From contig NZ_VRKW01000014.1 of the NCBI RefSeq assembly GCF_009746715.1, forward strand, positions 1 through 64,000: 64,000 nucleotides of DNA, given 5' to 3'. This stretch comes from Ketobacter sp. MCCC 1A13808. Lineage in GTDB: Bacteria; Pseudomonadota; Gammaproteobacteria; Pseudomonadales; Ketobacteraceae. Below, piece after piece: positions 7,877 through 15,254 of this stretch; within the stretch, counting starts at the first letter, position 1, and each line of letters begins with the position of its first letter. A model generated the notes under the pieces. It saw only the letters and a list, made by a program, of their open reading frames with translations. It searched no databases and was not told where the DNA came from. The translations under genes and the position numbers were made by a program.

Positions 7877-9711
7877 AGACTAAATATGAACTCATCAAAC
7901 CACTCATTCATCCTGCTGGATATGAAGATGAAGCACCAATGGCTTACTTGATTAGAATAGCAGAACTGAATGCCTATAAATCGTACCGGTGGCTGTTTGG
8001 TTCAGAGGAAGTACCGACCCACACCCTATCGCATAACCAGTGCTACCGTTTGTTGGTCGATACTGAATGGTCTGGCTTCAAACTTGATAACAAAATCGTT
8101 TCTGAAGCGTTGTCAGTCCATACGTGCAATATGGTCGCTAATAAACTCAAGTTTTGTCCCTTGTGCCTAAGAAAAGATGGCTTCTACAAAGTTCAATGGC
8201 AGTATAAGTTGTCCACCGCTTGTATCGAGCACGGTGTATTTCTTCTTGATCGATGTCCGTTTTGCCAATCACAAGGAGGCTTCACTGATCACAAGATTTA
8301 TCAGTGTATCTGCGGCAAGAAAGTCAGCGACGCGGAGGTAGAGTTTTGCTCTGATGACATTCTGAATATGCAAAGGTTCTTGGAAGGGCATTTCGGAAAT
8401 ATAGATGCAGGAGCGTGTCTTTTAGATAATGCGTCCAGCTTTAGCTTAAGCCGTCGAATAGAATTCTTGCGATTCTTCTTAAGATGGATCAAAAAGGAGC
8501 GGTGGAAGAAAGTTGATACGATGAATATTTTTCAGGATCAAGAGTGTGCACGGGACTTTATGTCTGATGTAAGTGAAGCACTCTTCTCAGGAGAAATAGG
8601 GTTTACATGCTTCTTGAAATACGTGCATATGCATGGATATTCTGGGAATGCGACAAATCCTGATCTATTTACTAAGTTCCATCAGTCTTTCTATAAGACA
8701 TTTCCAGACGATGAATTTAAGCCCTACAAACACCTGATAGAACGTTATCTGAATTTGTATTGGTATAAGCCGCTGACCAAAAGAAATAAGAACTTTGATA
8801 AAAGGACGATAGACGAACACCCTTGGATACCGCTGCAACAAGCTTGTCGAGAATTCGATGTACATAAAAGTACGTTGCGGCAGGCATTGCGGCAAAACCT
8901 GGTTAGAAGTAAACCATTAGAAAAAGATCGACGTGTGATCATGATGGTATTTAAACCTGATTTAGTGGATAGGATTGACCGGTTAAGAAGTCTGATTTCG
9001 GCTAAAGAAGCAGCGACAATTCTAGGCCTGACGAAATTGCAGTTTTCCAGGCTAAGGGAAACTGGCTGTTTTGACGTGATGGTTGAGCCTGGTACGCATG
9101 GAAATATGACCTGGCAATTTTCACGAGATGAAATATACCGGTACAGGGATATGTTTCTGAAAGGCCTGGCAGATGTTTCGGGAGAATACTGGTCTCTTCC
9201 CCAATTATTGCAGTATTTCGGTGGGCAGATTGACGATCCTCTTGTTACGATATTGAATGCCATTGAGCAGAAGCACTTGAAAGTATCAGCCAGGTTAAAT
9301 TCTGCTCCTGGCCTGTCTTCAATGCTATTCAGTAAAGATGACTTTCTGGAATGGTATGAGCGCTACAAAGCGAATAGCAGTTTAGTGAGTATTCCATCTA
9401 CGGCAAAATTATTGGGCCTCCAACAACAATTTACCTATCAGTTGGTTGAAGCTGGGCTTATAGAGACGTCGTCAAATGATGGCTATTCGTCGAGATGGGT
9501 ATCGCAGCAAGGGATCAATGATTTCCGCGATAAATATGTCCTGCTTTCCAAGTTGGCGAAAAGGATTCAGCTTAATTCAAGGACTTTACTGAACTACCTT
9601 GCCAGCCGGGAGATTCATCCAGTTGACCAGAAGTGGGGGCAACCACTTAGACAAAAAGTCTACGAAAGAGAGAGGTTGGTAAATGTCCAACTCTTATCCG
9701 GGTATATCTGA
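7873..9711 (+). CDS. tniQ: TniQ/TnsD-like target selector with a tandem HTH C-terminal half
   Basis: 612 residues. The N-terminal TniQ domain has the usual zinc-binding pattern: CPLC 95-98, CIEH 117-120, CPFC 128-131 and CICG 145-148. From about residue 316 the protein contains several MerR/excisionase-like HTH segments at 50-70-residue spacing (near 316, 373, 439, 505 and 556; examples ISAKEAATILGLTK and SIPSTAKLLGLQ). That layout suggests a DNA-reading TnsD-type protein recognising an extended attachment site. It is the last gene of the tns operon and its end overlaps a convergent small gene by 18 bp. The target gene is not evident. Confidence 0.85.
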   Translation: MKTKYELIKPLIHPAGYEDEAPMAYLIRIAELNAYKSYRWLFGSEEVPTHTLSHNQCYRLLVDTEWSGFKLDNKIVSEALSVHTCNMVANKLKFCPLCLRKDGFYKVQWQYKLSTACIEHGVFLLDRCPFCQSQGGFTDHKIYQCICGKKVSDAEVEFCSDDILNMQRFLEGHFGNIDAGACLLDNASSFSLSRRIEFLRFFLRWIKKERWKKVDTMNIFQDQECARDFMSDVSEALFSGEIGFTCFLKYVHMHGYSGNATNPDLFTKFHQSFYKTFPDDEFKPYKHLIERYLNLYWYKPLTKRNKNFDKRTIDEHPWIPLQQACREFDVHKSTLRQALRQNLVRSKPLEKDRRVIMMVFKPDLVDRIDRLRSLISAKEAATILGLTKLQFSRLRETGCFDVMVEPGTHGNMTWQFSRDEIYRYRDMFLKGLADVSGEYWSLPQLLQYFGGQIDDPLVTILNAIEQKHLKVSARLNSAPGLSSMLFSKDDFLEWYERYKANSSLVSIPSTAKLLGLQQQFTYQLVEAGLIETSSNDGYSSRWVSQQGINDFRDKYVLLSKLAKRIQLNSRTLLNYLASREIHPVDQKWGQPLRQKVYERERLVNVQLLSGYI

Positions 9712-9999
9712 GTCATTTTGTGCGTGAGAAGGGTGGAATATCAGAAACTCTTTTTCTGGTTTTGGTATTTTGCCACGCCTGGCATGGTTCGAGCGCTGCA
9801 CAAAGTAGCGCTCCCCTCCCCTCTCAACCAGCTCACCTGTCCTGATTTCTCCCAGTAATTCTAGGCAGGCAATCGCTCTGGTGCGGAAAGCCTCAAAATC
9901 CACTGAATTTGGGACGCGCATGGAAATAATACCAATTACTTCGTTGTTACTAATGGCTGCCCAACACTTACCAAGGTAGAAATTTTCTTGAAGATCCAT
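9694..9999 (-). CDS. 101-residue unknown protein behind its own C-box promoter
   Basis: I do not recognise the family. The product is soluble and basic in its C-terminal third (RSNHARRGKIPKPEKE). The coding frame is supported by a TATAAT-bearing C-box 30-50 bp upstream. It follows the 53-residue gene by 66 bp on the same strand but has its own promoter. Its 3' end overlaps the end of tniQ by 18 bp. No RelE/ParE-like toxin pattern is visible. Confidence 0.6.
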   Translation of the reverse strand: MDLQENFYLGKCWAAISNNEVIGIISMRVPNSVDFEAFRTRAIACLELLGEIRTGELVERGGERYFVQRSNHARRGKIPKPEKEFLIFHPSHAQNDSDIPG

Positions 10000-10028
10000 A
10001 GCTTAAAAGCATTTTCTGAAAAGAGTGC

Positions 10029-10050
10029 TATAGACCGTGGAATTATAGTC
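10029..10050. promoter_or_regulatory. C-box-like operator 2 overlapping a minus-strand -10
   Basis: The plus strand reads TATAGACCGTGG (from 10029) followed by AATTATAGTC. It matches box 3 at nearly all positions of both half-sites. On the minus strand it contains TATAAT (10042-10047), 43 nt upstream of the 101-residue gene start at 9999. Confidence 0.65.
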
Positions 10051-10065
10051 ATCAATGCAAAATGT

Positions 10066-10227
10066 TTACTTTCTGTTGAGCGAGCCTTCTTCAAGGCTTT
10101 CTCTGATTTCTGAAAATACCTCTTTGCCTGGTGACACGTTTCCGGCTTCTAGATCTCTTAATCCTTGATGTATGAGCAGCTTCAGATTTTCCAGCTTATT
10201 ATTTTCGCTTTGAGTAGTATTTTTCAT
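10066..10227 (-). CDS. 53-residue antitoxin-like or accessory peptide
   Basis: A short frame (start 10227, stop 10066) lies 15 bp downstream of the PD-(D/E)XK gene, so the two are probably co-transcribed. The product is charged and helical: a low-complexity N-terminus (MKNTTQSENNK), then LKLLIHQGLRDLEAGNVSP and a helix EVFSEIRESLEEG. The second half resembles the C-terminal helices of ParD-type antitoxins, but no toxin partner is recognisable. No homologue was checked. Confidence 0.5.
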   Translation of the reverse strand: MKNTTQSENNKLENLKLLIHQGLRDLEAGNVSPGKEVFSEIRESLEEGSLNRK

Positions 10228-10242
10228 GTTCTACCGCCTTTA

Positions 10243-12150
10243 TTAGTAATATGAGGCACAAATAATATCTTCGATACACCTTTCCCAAACTGGGCGTATT
10301 AGTTCGGATAGTTGTGTGAAGTCGTCATCGCTTAGATCTGATAAGTCTTTGAATAATGCATATAGTGATCGTAGTGCCAAGTCGAGGTTAAATTGGGGAG
10401 ATACCCCTTCACGCAGTTGTTTTTCTAATTCAACTATCTCTGTATATAAATCAGTACCGGAAATTCGAAGATTACTTTTAAAATAATGATCAGTGTAGTT
10501 AGGCCTGGTAGACAAGACATAACTGCAAACACGAATTACAGATCTGATGAGTTCAGGCTCAATTGGCGCTTTTGATAAATAGACGCTGTAATGGCTCTGA
10601 AGGAAGAGAGCAAGATTTACAGCCTCTTCTTTGTTCGTGACTCTTAGGCCAATATTTCTCCTGCTGATATCCGTGCAAGACCAAACTATATTTTCCAGTT
10701 TTATATATTCTGGATTGGGTTGTCTGGTGAATATTTCTTTGATCGGCTTATCTAAAATAGATTTATTGCTGTTGGATTCTCTCTGAATAGCCCATTCATA
10801 TACTCTTGGGAAAAAATAGTCCATCAGCCAGTTATGTGTGTACTCAGCATCCCAGCCTTTCCTCGGTGAGAGATCAACGGGAGATCCTCCAATATCACTT
10901 AATGGCTCCCAACCGAGAATAAGATCAGTAGAGTAAGTGGAGTCGCTCGGGTGTGCATACATGATCAGGTGGTAGCCGGGTTCAATGTTCCCGCGTTTTG
11001 TTGGGACGTAGACCTTAATGCAGCCTGCAGAATCGTAAATATAATGTTCTGTTGATCCTTTGTCGCAATCAAACTCGTGTAAATAGCTTTTTATGATGTT
11101 CCAAAACCATCGCTCAACTTTGCATAACTTGAAGACAAATCTGTCGTCGCTAAGCCTTGCAAACCTAAGTGTTCTCCAATTTGACTCAAGGGCTCTTGCT
11201 GATTCAATGTAACAACTCCAAGCTTGTTCAATGATCCAGTCGAGGTCGTCAAGCTCTGCGTTATCTAGTGTTAGTCGAGCATAAGGTAAGGCAAACAAAT
11301 ATTTTCCATCTTCGTCTGGGCCATAGAAAAAAGGGCTTCCTCTAAGAGACGGCGAGTGAGCGCGGTATTGCATCATCTTGATAAAAAACTGGGAATTCAA
11401 CGCAATGGAAAAACCATTTAAGTCTGCACGGGCAAATAACAGGCCTCCACATAGATGGGGCTTTTTCTTGGAAGGTGGTGAAATATCAAGCCGTATACTT
11501 CTGTTTTCAATTAGTGTCATCCCTGAAGATTCTGATATTTTTTTAACACCAAAAGCGCTTGGGTATTTCGTCATACCGGATGAAGCGAGACAAAATCTTT
11601 CAGCTGTGGAAAAGCCGTATATATCTTCCACCGTAGAGTAGGAATGTTTTAGTAAGGTAATAAGCTTGCTGAAATCCCAAAGTTCCGATTCAATGCCTTG
11701 TTGGATTAACTGTAGGGAGAGTTTGTGCCAATGATCCACCAATGATGGCTTAGCGCTGATATTATTTGTTGTTATCAGGAAAAATTTTTCAGATTGTTCA
11801 GCCTTTTCACCTTCCAGAAAGCGCTCTACCCAAGAAGACAGTGTTTTTTCATTGAGTTTCGCAACCCTTTTGCATTCTGCGACAATGAGCTTTCCGGTAG
11901 CTTTGTTAAGAGCTATTAAGTCCAGCCCATGTTGTTTGTATCCGTTACTACCGTACCGAAATACCTGAAGCCCTTGAGTGTGCTTTAGCTCGCTGAAGAG
12001 CATCAAGGACATTTTTTCGAAGTCCTCCCAAGGTAGGGATTCGATGGGTAGGTCTTCAATTTTAGGATCTCTAACAACATCCCGAACATGGCTGGTTCTG
12101 TGCAGGATCTCATTGGGGGATACTTCTAAATAATCATCGGGATTGTCCAT
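10243..12150 (-). CDS. PD-(D/E)XK (restriction-endonuclease-like) protein of a putative defence operon
   Basis: 635 residues. The N-terminal domain has the Mrr-like nuclease layout: helix LPWEDFEKMSLMLFSEL (39-55), D77 in HGLDLIAL and E92-x-K94 in IVAECKR, then a helix and the segment SEKFFLITTN. The long C-terminal part (about 190-635) is mixed alpha/beta with no motif I recognise, and may sense or bind a trigger. No methyltransferase accompanies it. It is probably the effector of the operon 59-residue membrane protein, nuclease, 53-residue peptide. That operon starts under C-box 3, and a perfect 16-bp palindrome lies just ahead of this gene. Confidence 0.75.
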   Translation of the reverse strand: MDNPDDYLEVSPNEILHRTSHVRDVVRDPKIEDLPIESLPWEDFEKMSLMLFSELKHTQGLQVFRYGSNGYKQHGLDLIALNKATGKLIVAECKRVAKLNEKTLSSWVERFLEGEKAEQSEKFFLITTNNISAKPSLVDHWHKLSLQLIQQGIESELWDFSKLITLLKHSYSTVEDIYGFSTAERFCLASSGMTKYPSAFGVKKISESSGMTLIENRSIRLDISPPSKKKPHLCGGLLFARADLNGFSIALNSQFFIKMMQYRAHSPSLRGSPFFYGPDEDGKYLFALPYARLTLDNAELDDLDWIIEQAWSCYIESARALESNWRTLRFARLSDDRFVFKLCKVERWFWNIIKSYLHEFDCDKGSTEHYIYDSAGCIKVYVPTKRGNIEPGYHLIMYAHPSDSTYSTDLILGWEPLSDIGGSPVDLSPRKGWDAEYTHNWLMDYFFPRVYEWAIQRESNSNKSILDKPIKEIFTRQPNPEYIKLENIVWSCTDISRRNIGLRVTNKEEAVNLALFLQSHYSVYLSKAPIEPELIRSVIRVCSYVLSTRPNYTDHYFKSNLRISGTDLYTEIVELEKQLREGVSPQFNLDLALRSLYALFKDLSDLSDDDFTQLSELIRPVWERCIEDIICASYY

Positions 12151-12166
12151 TTCTTGTACTCTACTT

Positions 12167-12182
12167 CCGTTTAGCTAAACGG
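12167..12182. repeat. Perfect 16-bp palindrome before the PD-(D/E)XK gene
   Basis: CCGTTTAGCTAAACGG lies 17 bp upstream of the start codon at 12150. It could be an operator or, in the mRNA, an 8-bp stem next to the ribosome-binding region that limits translation of the nuclease. Confidence 0.5.
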
Positions 12183-12232
12183 CCAGAATAATGCCACGTA
12201 AACAGACAATAAACATAATTGCGCGGGAAAAA

Positions 12233-12412
12233 TTAATTATCATCGTTCCACATATTTAGTGGGTGCCAGCTGTGAGAGGGGTTTGTAATGTCCTCTAGGC
12301 CGTCGGGTCTGGTAGGCTTTTTCTGCTCCCAAGAGGCAGATTTGACCAAGCCAACAAGGATTACAGCAACGCCAAGACCTACCAACAAACACGCAAGAAT
12401 GAATCCAGTCAT
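12233..12412 (-). CDS. 59-residue single-pass membrane protein
   Basis: The frame starts at 12412 with a textbook GGAGGAG 7-8 nt upstream and ends at TAA 12233-12235. Residues 3-24 (GFILACLLVGLGVAVILVGL) form one transmembrane helix. A polar tail (KKPTRPDGLEDITNPSHSWHPL) should be cytoplasmic. It is the first gene after C-box 3 and lies 82 bp upstream of the PD-(D/E)XK gene, so it may anchor or inhibit that protein. Function is unknown. Confidence 0.65.
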   Translation of the reverse strand: MTGFILACLLVGLGVAVILVGLVKSASWEQKKPTRPDGLEDITNPSHSWHPLNMWNDDN

Positions 12413-12447
12413 AAGTGACTCCTCCGGTCAATATTCCATAAATGAGA

Positions 12448-12469
12448 TTTATAGTCCGTGGTATTATAG
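12448..12469. promoter_or_regulatory. C-box-like operator 3, best match of the three
   Basis: The plus strand reads TATAGTCCGTGG followed by TATTATAGTC, two direct half-sites around a CCGTGG core. This is very close to the Esp1396I-type controller operator as I remember it. On the minus strand it includes TATAAT (12461-12466), 49 nt upstream of the 59-residue gene. It lies in the divergent gap to the plus-strand gene at 12540, so it could control both. Confidence 0.7.
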
Positions 12470-12539
12470 TCGTTATATGTGAGACTTTGCGAGTATGCCT
12501 AATATCGTCTTTTCGCATGGGAAAGCCGGAGGAGAATTT

Positions 12540-13106
12540 ATGACCACTATCATTTCTTTAATAGCTTTAGCCATATCCTTGATTGGTCTTAGCGTGCAGA
12601 TACGCTCAAAGATCCCTCGAATTAAGGTAGGGTCATCTGTCCATTTAGTGTCTGGTGCACCAGTGATCTCTATTTGCTGTCAAAATGATGGGGAGAGGCC
12701 TGTGAATATCGAGGCTCTGAGATTGCCATTAACTGTGTGGGATTATGTTTCAACGGATTTTTCGAGCAGAGTGGCTAGACAGCTGACTTGTATCGGAGAG
12801 TGCTTATCGCCGTCGGTTAGTTATGTGAGTGACTCAGTCGCAGAATATAGTTTTGACTTGGAAAATTGTGCCATTTCGAACGGGGGCCGAGTATCAGCGG
12901 TCATTGATGTAGAGAAGATGCTTGATGTGTATGTGGCATCAGGGGAAACTTTTGGCAATAAGGCTATCGTTCTGATTTTCTTATTGTTATTAACTGTTGA
13001 AGCTCATTTGTCCAATGGAAAGGTGATAAAAGTGCGTTTGGCTCTGAAGGATAGGCTTGAGTTAATGAAGCGATATTTGAACGATACAAGATTGTGTAAC
13101 TGTTAA
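12540..13106 (+). CDS. 188-residue membrane-anchored unknown protein
   Basis: I chose ATG 12540, which has GGAGGAG 7 nt upstream; an ORF beginning at 12495 would add 15 residues without a ribosome site. Residues 1-20 (MTTIISLIALAISLIGLSVQ) form an N-terminal membrane anchor. The rest looks like a beta-rich soluble domain with several cysteines, and a second hydrophobic stretch IVLIFLLLLTVEAH lies near 145-160. It is divergent from the C-box-3 operon and shares its control region. No family is recognised. Confidence 0.6.
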   Translation: MTTIISLIALAISLIGLSVQIRSKIPRIKVGSSVHLVSGAPVISICCQNDGERPVNIEALRLPLTVWDYVSTDFSSRVARQLTCIGECLSPSVSYVSDSVAEYSFDLENCAISNGGRVSAVIDVEKMLDVYVASGETFGNKAIVLIFLLLLTVEAHLSNGKVIKVRLALKDRLELMKRYLNDTRLCNC

Positions 13107-13109
13107 CTT

Positions 13110-13530
13110 ATTGATTTTAATTGACTAAATATATGTATTGGTCAGGTCGGCGTGGTTGTAATGAATATTCGCGCTTATCCGTTGCTTCGGCACGTAATTA
13201 TCATTTACTATCCTGGGCCGAAAATTGCATTATGTTTTTGCTTTTAGTATCAATTAGATGGAATAACTGAGTTAGGGATGCTACTTTTAAATTGGTACTT
13301 CACACGTGGGGGTTCTTTGTTATGCCAAAGTTAACGGATAGAAATAACATTAATAATGGAAGCAACTGGCATACTAGTAATAAAGGTAGTGATCAGCCTG
13401 CCACTCACAAGACGGTCACAATGGCTGGATACAGAGTAAAGAAACAGCTAGATGAAAGAAAAAGAGCGTTAGAAAGCGTGATAGAAAGCTCTCGAAAGTT
13501 AGATTGGTAATTTTAGCCTGAAAGGATGGA
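13110..13530 (+). ncRNA. Candidate AvcI/DifV-like antitoxin RNA region
   Basis: In characterised AvcID (DcdV-DifV) systems a small RNA encoded directly upstream represses the deaminase. Here about 430 bp separate the previous gene from avcD. That space holds an otherwise gene-free stretch (13107-13321) and a 62-residue ORF. I cannot define RNA ends or a fold; the call rests on position alone. Confidence 0.3.
13322..13510 (+). CDS. Small 62-residue ORF directly upstream of the deaminase
   Basis: ATG 13322 has a GGGGG run 8-9 nt upstream; an in-frame start at 13292 would add 10 residues. The product is polar (MPKLTDRNNINNG...) with a charged C-terminal helix (VKKQLDERKRALESVIESSRKL). It ends 26 bp before the TTG start of the deaminase, so the two are probably co-transcribed. 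In related systems the regulator from this position acts as RNA, so the peptide may be incidental or an additional partner. Confidence 0.5.
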   Translation: MPKLTDRNNINNGSNWHTSNKGSDQPATHKTVTMAGYRVKKQLDERKRALESVIESSRKLDW

Positions 13531-13536
13531 GGCAAA

Positions 13537-15135
13537 TTGGCTGAAAGGCAACAAAAAGCAACAGCCGACAATAACCCGCGATCGAAGGATGTCCTATCTC
13601 TAAAGGAAACCCTTTCTCAAAGACAATCCAAAGAGCTTGTTGTTGCATTAGCTGGCCCTCTTGGTTGTGGTATCAAGCAAGTTAAAAGGCTGCTGACGGA
13701 TGAATTGAAATCTGCAGGTTATGAAGTCGTCGATATTCGACTTAGCGACCTGATGAGATTGGCTGTTAACGAACACAAGAAGTTATTGAGCTTGAAGGAG
13801 TATTTACCCTCTGAAGGCACAGATAATTTCGACCGGATCTCCAAATTACAACGTTTAGGAAATGAGCTTAGAAACTACTCGAGTAATGATGTGGTTGCCC
13901 AGTTAGCTGTCCAGGAAATTGCGCTGTGGAGAAAAAACCATCCCGAGCAAACTGAAGCAGATAAAATTGCTGTCATGCATAATACTGCTTTCATAATTGA
14001 TCAATTGAAACATCCTGATGAAGCTAAATTACTTAAACTTATATATGGAAAGATATTCTACCAGCTTGGAATATTATCCACGGAAGAAGAGAAGCTATCT
14101 CGGCTTAAAAATAATGGGATCAGCAGATCTAATGCAGTTAAACTAATCGAAGATGACCGAAATCAAGAATACAAGCATGGTCAAAAATTAGAAAAAACTT
14201 TATCTTTTTCCGACTACTTTATATCTAATACCTCTAACAATTTACCTTCTATAAAATCCAATATAAACAGATTTCTTTGTCTTGCTCACGGCGTAAATGG
14301 TATCACGCCAACCAAGGATGAAGTAGGCATGTATACTGCTTATTCGACGTCGCTACGTTCTGCTTGTTTATCAAGGCAGGTCGGTGCAGCTATATGTGAC
14401 GACGATGGAAATGTTTTAGCTGTTGGGAGAAATGATGTCCCAAAGTTTACCGGGGGGCTTTATACCGTCGAAGATGGAGCAAATGATCATCGATGTATTA
14501 ATCATGGTGCAAAATGCTATAACACGGAAAAAATTAACCAGCTAAAGGAAAAGATCAGGGTTATTTTAGTTAAAGATGGTGGGGTTGCTGAGAACATATC
14601 CCATAAATTGATGGAAAACATCGCTGAAAATACACCCCTCGGTTCTTTAATAGAATTTTCAAGAGCAATCCATGCGGAAATGGATGCAATTACAACCTTA
14701 GCTAGAAGTATGCAAAGCAGTAGTAAAGGTACCATCATTTATACAACCACCTTTCCTTGCCACAATTGTGCGAGACATATTGTCGCTGCTGGTATCAAAA
14801 GGGTTGTATATATTGAGCCCTATGCGAAAAGTCTGGCTATTGATTTACATAGCGATTCTATCTGTGTTGAAGAACAATCAAACGAAAAGTTGGCTATCTC
14901 TTCATTTGAAGGTGTCGCACCCACAAGATATCAGTCTTTCTTTTTAGCGAAAGGAAAAAGAAAAGACGATACCGATGGGAAGGCTATTACTAATACATTA
15001 GTTGATTCAGAGCATGTAGATTCCATATTGGTTGCGAAATACACTGACACTGAAAAGAAAGTTACCGAACTGCTCTCTGAATCCCTTAAAATTTCCGATA
15101 ATCGTATTGATTTAGTGCCACAGGACGACCCTTAG
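13537..15135 (+). CDS. avcD: AvcD/DcdV-type anti-phage deoxycytidine nucleotide deaminase
   Basis: 532 residues, the usual length of this family. An N-terminal kinase-like domain carries a modified P-loop (GPLGCGIK, 40-47, with I where Walker A has K). The C-terminal deaminase has zinc ligands H379-A-E381 and C408/C411 (TFPCHNCARH), preceded by a cysteine-bearing insertion (HRCINHGAKC, 318-327). On phage infection such enzymes deaminate dCTP/dCMP and starve replication of deoxycytidine nucleotides. The start is TTG with a strong GGATGGAGG upstream. The 62-residue ORF or upstream RNA is the probable silencing partner. Confidence 0.88.
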   Translation: MAERQQKATADNNPRSKDVLSLKETLSQRQSKELVVALAGPLGCGIKQVKRLLTDELKSAGYEVVDIRLSDLMRLAVNEHKKLLSLKEYLPSEGTDNFDRISKLQRLGNELRNYSSNDVVAQLAVQEIALWRKNHPEQTEADKIAVMHNTAFIIDQLKHPDEAKLLKLIYGKIFYQLGILSTEEEKLSRLKNNGISRSNAVKLIEDDRNQEYKHGQKLEKTLSFSDYFISNTSNNLPSIKSNINRFLCLAHGVNGITPTKDEVGMYTAYSTSLRSACLSRQVGAAICDDDGNVLAVGRNDVPKFTGGLYTVEDGANDHRCINHGAKCYNTEKINQLKEKIRVILVKDGGVAENISHKLMENIAENTPLGSLIEFSRAIHAEMDAITTLARSMQSSSKGTIIYTTTFPCHNCARHIVAAGIKRVVYIEPYAKSLAIDLHSDSICVEEQSNEKLAISSFEGVAPTRYQSFFLAKGKRKDDTDGKAITNTLVDSEHVDSILVAKYTDTEKKVTELLSESLKISDNRIDLVPQDDP

Positions 15136-15254
15136 ATCTGCTAAAAATTTAGCTGTAAAAAGATAGTGAATAATTACATTTGAACAAATATATTCAACCG
15201 ATCAATTTTCTGTGTAATCTAACCCACGACTAGCCCATCAATTTTTATACTCAA

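Larger units (their letters stand above)
4264..9711 (+). mobile_element. Tn7-like transposition module (tnsA-tnsB-tnsC-tniQ)
   Basis: Four overlapping or tightly spaced plus-strand genes encode the full Tn7-type machinery. The coordinates cover only this core. The transposon must extend further, probably leftward past the Xre gene and rightward over the defence cargo. I could not identify terminal repeats or a 5-bp target duplication by eye. There is no cas operon or CRISPR array, so it is not an obvious CRISPR-associated transposon. Confidence 0.85.

Noticed and set aside
4264-9711. CRISPR-associated transposon
   Set aside because: TnsABC and TniQ are present but no cas6/7/8/5 or cas12k and no direct-repeat array could be seen in the window.
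9694-10227. Toxin-antitoxin pair (53- and 101-residue genes)
   Set aside because: The 53-residue product only loosely resembles ParD. The 101-residue product shows no ParE/RelE or other toxin pattern and has its own promoter.
12240-12518. 92-residue minus-strand ORF
   Set aside because: It has no ribosome site and no protein features. The same DNA in another minus-strand frame encodes the 59-residue membrane protein with GGAGGAG ahead of it.
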